Assembly (NCBI GenBank): GCA_946800325.1
Contig: OX326956.1
Coordinates: 48,159,052 to 48,223,051 of the forward strand
Reading direction: 5' to 3'
DNA from: Luzula sylvatica
Lineage: Eukaryota; Streptophyta; Magnoliopsida; Poales; Juncaceae
Length of the DNA: 64,000 bases
Position 1 is the stretch's first letter. Every line of letters starts with the position of its first letter. The notes beneath the pieces were generated by a model. That model had not been told where the DNA came from. It saw only the letters and a program-made list of their open reading frames with translations, and did not search any database. The position numbers and the translations under genes were made by a program. Shown here one piece after another: positions 59,111 to 64,000 of the stretch.

Positions 59111-60832
59111 ACCTTAATTACATGCCCCTTAACATAATTAATCACTAATATGTATGAATGGTGTTAAGTGATACATAATTTCAAATTAGAAATGATAAAC
59201 TGAATATATATGCTAGAATCAAAATTGAATTTATATGTATAATTTAAATATAATTCAATATAATTATTTTTATGTACAATTTAATTAGCTATTTTGTTTT
59301 GTTTATATTAGAATATGCACTTTTGAGTGTTTGCTAGTAAGGATTTTTTTTTTTTTGGATTCCACTCTGCGATCCGAATTTAAAACTACGTGATTTTATT
59401 AATTTTAGACTTGTATATATTAATTATTAATTGGTAAGCGAATAATTGTTTACGTTTCATGATATTTTTTTGAGCTAAAATTATATATATTATTGAAAAT
59501 AAATGCAGGGAGCCTTTATCGCTCTCGTACAATCTCTATTAATCAATGTTTAGTTACACATGCAAATATCGATTGCAGATAAAGTTCTATTACAAAAATA
59601 TCTTAAGCACGAATGCTTTAAGAAAAATTACAAAATTTTAAATCATAGAAATAGTAAGTATCGAGTCACCAATTGTAACTCAATTCATTTTTACTAAATA
59701 TGCATTATGAATTTATATGACTTCATTCTTCATTATTTTCCAGCAAATTAACTCATACGTTGCATTCGCCAATTGAGTGGTTTGGTTTGAAATTGTACCG
59801 GTTAACTAATTCAAACTAAAATTGGTGGATTCTACGTATTTTCCAGCAAATATTTCATTACATTACATTAAATATACTTCGGTGGGGACATTATTGGAAG
59901 TTTATAATCATTATATCCTCGGACAATATTTATGTTATTATGGTGAACAATGATTTATCGAATGCGATTAGCACTTCCTTTTTGTCCTAATATCAAAATT
60001 GCCCTTCATGATCAACATTGATTCAACCACAATAATTAGATCAAGTAGTCTAACACGTTTCTTTCTTTTTCGTCAATGATGTGAGATATATATCCTGAGC
60101 AATTTATTTGTAATAAATAACAATTAATCTGATCCCTTCGAACATATGCCATACATGTAACATAACCAATTCAAATTATTAATTATTTATAAAATCATTA
60201 TTCGGTTGGGCAGATGTGAACTAATAATAATTTAGTTTTGATAACGAGAGCTTGGTTGAAAAGAATAATGCTGAAAACATCATGAAATTAGCAACACATG
60301 TTTTGAATTTTTGAGGAATTGAGGGGGCTTTGTCAATAATTTACTATAGGATATTTTGCAATTTAAACATGATTAAGGACTTTTTGAAAAGATTTTATTT
60401 TCATCTATTTACATTTAAGTAATTAGTGAAAAAGGCACAGAAAAAATTATATTGATTTTTATTAATTTGTTTATCAGGATTTCTTGATTGTGATGTTCAC
60501 GTTCTAATGCTATTTTCTCAAGTAAACTAATTAAGCCGGCCATTTATTTATTTAATGTTATTCATCTTGAAGTCCTAAAATTTAAATGGACTAAATCAAG
60601 ATCATGTACATCTTCCTTTCGTTTCACCGTTACTCTTGCACGTTTTTTTATTTAAACTCAAATATTTCTATCCTGATAAATATAAATATGAATCTCTCGT
60701 GACATATATAAGATGTTTGATACATGCAACGAGTCACCGAAATGCGTCCTCGCTTTCGTTGTGTGACTCGCTATGCAATCAACACCATTGTACAAGTCAC
60801 AAGACCCTCCAGTCTCCACACATGAACCCCCA
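59111..60832. other. Intergenic region between LINE and RALF, no gene
   Basis: AT-rich DNA without a supported feature. The last few hundred bases are the upstream region of the RALF gene. Confidence 0.4.
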
Positions 60833-60838
60833 TATAAA
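60833..60838 (+). promoter_or_regulatory. TATA box of RALF gene 1
   Basis: TATAAA within CCATATAAAGAG, 58 bp before the ATG at 60896. This fixes the transcription start near 60865 and therefore rules out the in-frame ATG at 60773. Confidence 0.65.
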
Positions 60839-60895
60839 GAGTGTCAAGGAAATCCTAAGAATAGATTTAAATCTTTTAAACCCTATTTGGAACCA

Positions 60896-61204
60896 ATGGC
60901 TATCTCGAACAAAATCAATCTCTTATTTGTACTTCTGCTTATCTCCTTCATCGTCGTGCTTGCAGGCAATGTGGAATGGGTTTCGACATCACGCAGATTG
61001 TCTGATAATGATGCGTTGGAGCTGGGCGGGATGCCACGTCGTGTTCTCGATGATTCAAGTACGGGCTACATTGGCTACGATGCATTGAATCAGGATTCCG
61101 TGCCCTGCGATATTCCTGGTGCCTCGTACTACGACTGCCAGCCTCAGGCCTCTGAAAACCCTTATGATCGTGGTTGCCTTGTCATTGCCGGTTGCCGGTA
61201 CTAA
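60896..61204 (+). CDS. RALF peptide hormone precursor (gene 1)
   Basis: RALF peptides are secreted, cut from a precursor, and sensed by FERONIA-type receptor kinases; they alkalinise the apoplast and restrain cell growth. The intronless product has 102 aa: a hydrophobic signal peptide (about 1-24), a short pro-region, the S1P-type processing site RRVL (48-51), then the mature peptide. It has YIGY (58-61) where most members have YISY, GASYYDC, NPYDRGC, and four cysteines at 71, 81, 94 and 100 in the canonical spacing. The protein ends right after CRY. A longer open frame begins at 60773, upstream of the TATA box. A same-strand paralogue starts at 63707. Confidence 0.93.
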   Translation: MAISNKINLLFVLLLISFIVVLAGNVEWVSTSRRLSDNDALELGGMPRRVLDDSSTGYIGYDALNQDSVPCDIPGASYYDCQPQASENPYDRGCLVIAGCRY

Positions 61205-61707
61205 ATATTAGAAAACGGAATATTGTTATTTTTGAAGTATTTTATCGGCATTTTTGTGGGTGTATATTTGATCGAGGAGGCTGGAATTTGTGTATTAAAT
61301 GCTTTACGCATTTTTGTTTTGGCGTTATTGTATAATTGATCTCTTTGTTCTCATTATATATATTACTTTCTAGTAATGTATTTCTTGTCCAATTTGTACA
61401 ATATAAAAGGATACATTCTTAGCTATGTTCGTCATGAGATATAAAAAATGAATATGAAAAATAGTATTTGAATGATTTTAGTAGACTCAACCTTTCCATA
61501 TTAAAATTACATCAGTTAAATTAAATGCAGTTAATTATTGGCTGAAAAAAAAAGAACCAAAAAGTCTACACACAACGATTAGAAAAATTACTGATTTAAA
61601 TTTTAAACCAATATTGGTAAACTGGTCATCTATTTTATTCTTATAAAAAGATAACACACAATTGATAATCCCAAAAACTACCTAACATTGAGTGGTAATG
61701 GATTCAC
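61205..61707. other. Downstream flank of RALF gene 1
   Basis: AT-rich 3' untranslated and intergenic DNA with no other feature. Confidence 0.4.
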
Positions 61708-61773
61708 ATTAGATAATAACACATTACCAAATTTTAACACATTAGATAATAACACATTACCAAATTTTAACAC
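61708..61773. repeat. Tandem 33 bp duplication abutting the Helitron
   Basis: ATTAGATAATAACACATTAC followed by CAAATTTTAACAC occurs twice in a row, the second copy ending one base before the Helitron 3' terminus. It is not a target duplication, since Helitrons make none. Confidence 0.75.
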
Positions 61774-61774
61774 A

Positions 61775-62512
61775 CTAGGAAAAATAGCCCGCGCTTCGCT
61801 GCGGGATATATTATTTGATAAGAAATAATATAATAAGCAAAAGTAATAATTTTATATATTATTTCGCTGCGGGATATATTATTTGATAAGAAAATAGAAA
61901 TATTTCTTGCGCTTCGTTGCGATTTTTCAAATTTTTTTATGATCATAACATAATAATTTTATCTAAAACGTTACAAGTGCAAAACAAAAGTAATCTTCAT
62001 AAATGTTAATTTAAAAAAAAAGGCTGATATTAAATAGTCTCACAAGTATTATGCAATAAATGCAAATTTTTTTCTTCCTAAAAAAATAAGCATAAATGTT
62101 AATTTAAAAACAAAAGTAATCTTCATAAATGTTATAATAAGCATAAAAAAAAATAATACCAGCTCAGGCTAACAAAAAGTATTTGTGTGAATAATATTTT
62201 ATTAACAGTAAAATTATAGTATACAAATTATATTTATTAATACGATGAAAAATTCAAATATTTTATTTAGAACACAAGACATATGTCAATTATATTTATT
62301 AATACGATTAAAAATTCAAATATTTTATTTAGAACACAAGACATATGTCGAATAAAATAAAATTTAAAAAAAAAAAAAAACGATGAACAGTAACCCGTAT
62401 GAACAATACCGATGTGAACAGTGTCGAACAGTAGTGAACAGTGCTGGGTGAACAGTACTGATGATGTGGCCTCACCGTATTCTTTGTATCCAAAATTTAA
62501 TGGGAAGGGAGA
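61775..62512 (-). mobile_element. Non-autonomous Helitron (family H, copy 2)
   Basis: On the minus strand it begins TCTCCCTTCCCATT after a host A and ends with the hairpin CCCGCAGCGAAGCGCGGG, then CTATTTTTCCTAG and a host T. These are the same termini as the copy at 6738-7236, with the same TGAACAGT-rich subterminal block (about 62382-62460) and A run. It is 738 bp because of internal duplications: a ~60 bp unit with ATACGATTAAAAATTCAAAT is doubled at about 62228-62350, and the GCTTCGCTGCGGGATATATT hairpin region is partly repeated near 61862 and 61908. Confidence 0.82.
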
Positions 62513-62933
62513 TTAGATATTTCAAGGTATCTTTACCCTGTGTAACATTTCATTTTTCTCTACAAATTTTTGCTTTTGCTTTTTAAAAGAAATAGTGAAA
62601 TTCATGCTTTCTTAAAGCTAGCTGGAATTCAAAATTTCAAATAAAGTTGACAAATTAATTGCCTTGCATTTAACTCTTTTAACCTCTTTTTAACAGAATT
62701 TCTCGGTTACGGTGTGCACGTTCATCGTTCCTTTTTTTCAAGGCCTACAAATTTATTAATTTCTTCGACGAGTTTGAAGAAATCAATGACAAAGTGGCGT
62801 CCCAGTTAGAAGACAGAATAGAAGAACAACTTTATTTCCATTTGTACCCTCCAAATATGTCAAAATTATCATTTATATCCCTACAAAATCGAGAAAATAA
62901 GACTGTTGACCAACAGACAGAGAAATTATTATT
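62513..62933. other. Intergenic DNA between Helitron and MITE
   Basis: No supported feature. The 70-codon open frame at 62794 has no recognisable motif and ends inside the MITE. Confidence 0.35.
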
Positions 62934-63164
62934 GGGGAGTTCTATGATGACCTATTTTCTTATCATGGACCCATTTAAAAAAATATATATTTCGAATATT
63001 TGTTAAATAATGATTTTTTTTGTAAGATTTTAGTGTATATTTATCATTTAATGCTATCCAAAATATAAATTTTGTATAATTAATTAATAAATAGTTAAAA
63101 TTCTAAACATAAATTTTTGAAAAAGAGTCCATGATAAGAAAATGGGTCTATGATAGAAGCTCCT
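62934..63164. mobile_element. MITE family B, copy 2
   Basis: The left end GGGGAGTTCTATGATGACCT with TTTTCTTATCATGGACCCAT is mirrored by ATGATAAGAAAATGGGTCTA and TGATAGAAGCTCC. It shares both ends with the element at 43895-44155. The flanks read ATTATTATT on both sides, a possible 9 bp duplication but in simple sequence. It lies about 540 bp upstream of RALF gene 2. Confidence 0.65.
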
Positions 63165-63620
63165 ATTATTATTATATTCTTAAAAAACAAAGTATGATAT
63201 AATGGAAAAGACCAAAAAAAAAATTAAATTGCATAATGTATTTGCAATTTATACGTAATGTAGGGGCCATTTTGAAAAATATATTCACACGGTTTCACAA
63301 GATAAATAAAATTTCAAAGAAGAACAATCTTTTTTTTTTTGTATTCACTGATTTTACTCATTTTCATGAGGACCCTAAATAAATATACTATTTACTTTTT
63401 GTCCATTGGAAAATAAACCCATCCAAATGTCAATGAATTTGATTAGGTTGAAAAAAGATATTCAAAAACTTGTAAGGTTATACATGTTATTTTCCCCAAC
63501 AACTGTATCAAAGTCAAATGGTATTTATGTAAATATTAGCAATACCAAGTCTATTTTCCACCCTCATCCTCCTAACACCATCCCCATTTAAAACTAAATC
63601 TCCCTCCCCCCCTCTCTCTC
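63165..63620. other. Upstream region of RALF gene 2
   Basis: AT-rich DNA that becomes CT-rich (CTCCCCCCCTCTCTCTC) just before the TATA box, a pyrimidine patch as seen in plant core promoters. No gene. Confidence 0.4.
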
Positions 63621-63634
63621 TATAACCCTAACCC
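63621..63634 (+). promoter_or_regulatory. TATA box and telo-box-like motif of RALF gene 2
   Basis: TATAACCCTAACCCC: TATAA at 63621-63625, overlapping AACCCTAA, 86 bp before the ATG at 63707 and directly after a CT-rich patch. Confidence 0.5.
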
Positions 63635-63706
63635 CTCACAAAAAGTCTTTCAAACTCTAATCCTTCTAGAGAGGGAGAAGAAACCAAACCAACATTCTCC
63701 AAATCA

Positions 63707-64000
63707 ATGGCTGCTTCAAGACAAGCCTTCTTTTGTGTCCTCCTCCTTGTTTTAACAATCGCCGCATCATCGAGCGATCTAGACTGGGTATCTACGAGCC
63801 GAAGGTTGGGCGATGACGTCGAACTAGAATATGGAGGCATTCCTCGCCGATCCCTTGACGCGTCGACAGGCTACATCAGTTATGACGCTCTGCAAGCAAA
63901 TTCCGTGCCTTGCACTCAACGTGGCGCCTCGTACTATACCGATAACTGCCGGCCCGGTGCCCCTGCGAATCCATATGAGCGTGGTTGCAACACGGCCGCT
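63707..64000 (+). CDS. RALF peptide hormone precursor (gene 2), cut by the window end
   Basis: The open frame runs from the ATG at 63707 to the last base, 98 codons, without a stop. A signal peptide (about 1-22) is followed by DLDWVSTSRRL, an acidic pro-region, the processing site RRSL (47-50) and the mature part with the canonical YISY (56-59), GASYYTDNCRPGA and NPYERGC. Cysteines at 69, 81 and 94 are present; the fourth and the C-terminus lie beyond the window. It is clearly a paralogue of gene 1: both share the VSTSRRL, GG(M/I)PRR and SVPC blocks. It was missed by stop-to-stop frame calling because it is open-ended. Confidence 0.92.
   Translation, partial: MAASRQAFFCVLLLVLTIAASSSDLDWVSTSRRLGDDVELEYGGIPRRSLDASTGYISYDALQANSVPCTQRGASYYTDNCRPGAPANPYERGCNTAA

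Noticed and set aside
60773..60895. In-frame N-terminal extension of RALF gene 1
   Set aside because: It lies across and upstream of the TATA box and would put 41 hydrophilic residues before the signal peptide.

Overview
The window reads as nuclear chromosomal DNA of a flowering plant, most likely a eudicot. It is AT-rich. Its genes are split by short GT-AG introns and encode plant-type proteins: a GH3 auxin-conjugating enzyme, 40S ribosomal protein S21, a BADC-type acetyl-CoA carboxylase regulator, the RAD9 checkpoint clamp subunit and two RALF peptide precursors. I cannot name the species. Exon boundaries were deduced by hand from splice signals, reading phase and remembered family sequences. 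The exon sums give clean frames for every complete gene: 590, 82, 276, 439 and 102 aa.

Layout. 0.25-6 kb: a five-exon GH3 gene on the minus strand, with a repeat-filled 2.1 kb intron and a MITE in another intron. 6.1-8 kb: an island of small DNA transposons (two hairpin MITEs, a short Helitron, another hairpin element and a CACTA-like terminus). 8.0-33.9 kb: one uninterrupted satellite array, about 25.9 kb of a monomer of about 175 bp (roughly 148 copies), with visible monomer subtypes and higher-order periodicities. 33.9-43 kb: a Ty1/copia-derived domain on the minus strand. It holds a 3' LTR carrying two nested hAT elements, an internal region interrupted by a solo LTR, an RT/RNase H remnant, and a hAT-type element beside it. 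43-49 kb: further remnants (MITE, CACTA end, degenerate CCGAAT-rich repeats, a LINE C-terminus, a fragment of RPS21, a PIF/Harbinger-like element).

50.1-56.4 kb is the gene-dense part: RPS21 (-) and BADC (+) are divergent across a short shared promoter region with ribosomal-protein-type motifs, and RAD9 (+) follows. A 5'-truncated LINE (57.2-59.1 kb) with a 17 bp target-site duplication separates these from two same-strand RALF genes (60.9 and 63.7 kb; the second runs off the window). A second Helitron of the family seen at 6.7 kb and a second copy of the MITE seen at 43.9 kb lie between the RALF genes.

The genes do not form a pathway. They are independent plant genes set among repeats. I found no CRISPR array, bacterial system, rRNA or tRNA gene. 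The strongest candidates for something new are the satellite and its higher-order organisation, and the fully resolvable nested transposon insertions at 34.5-41.7 kb.
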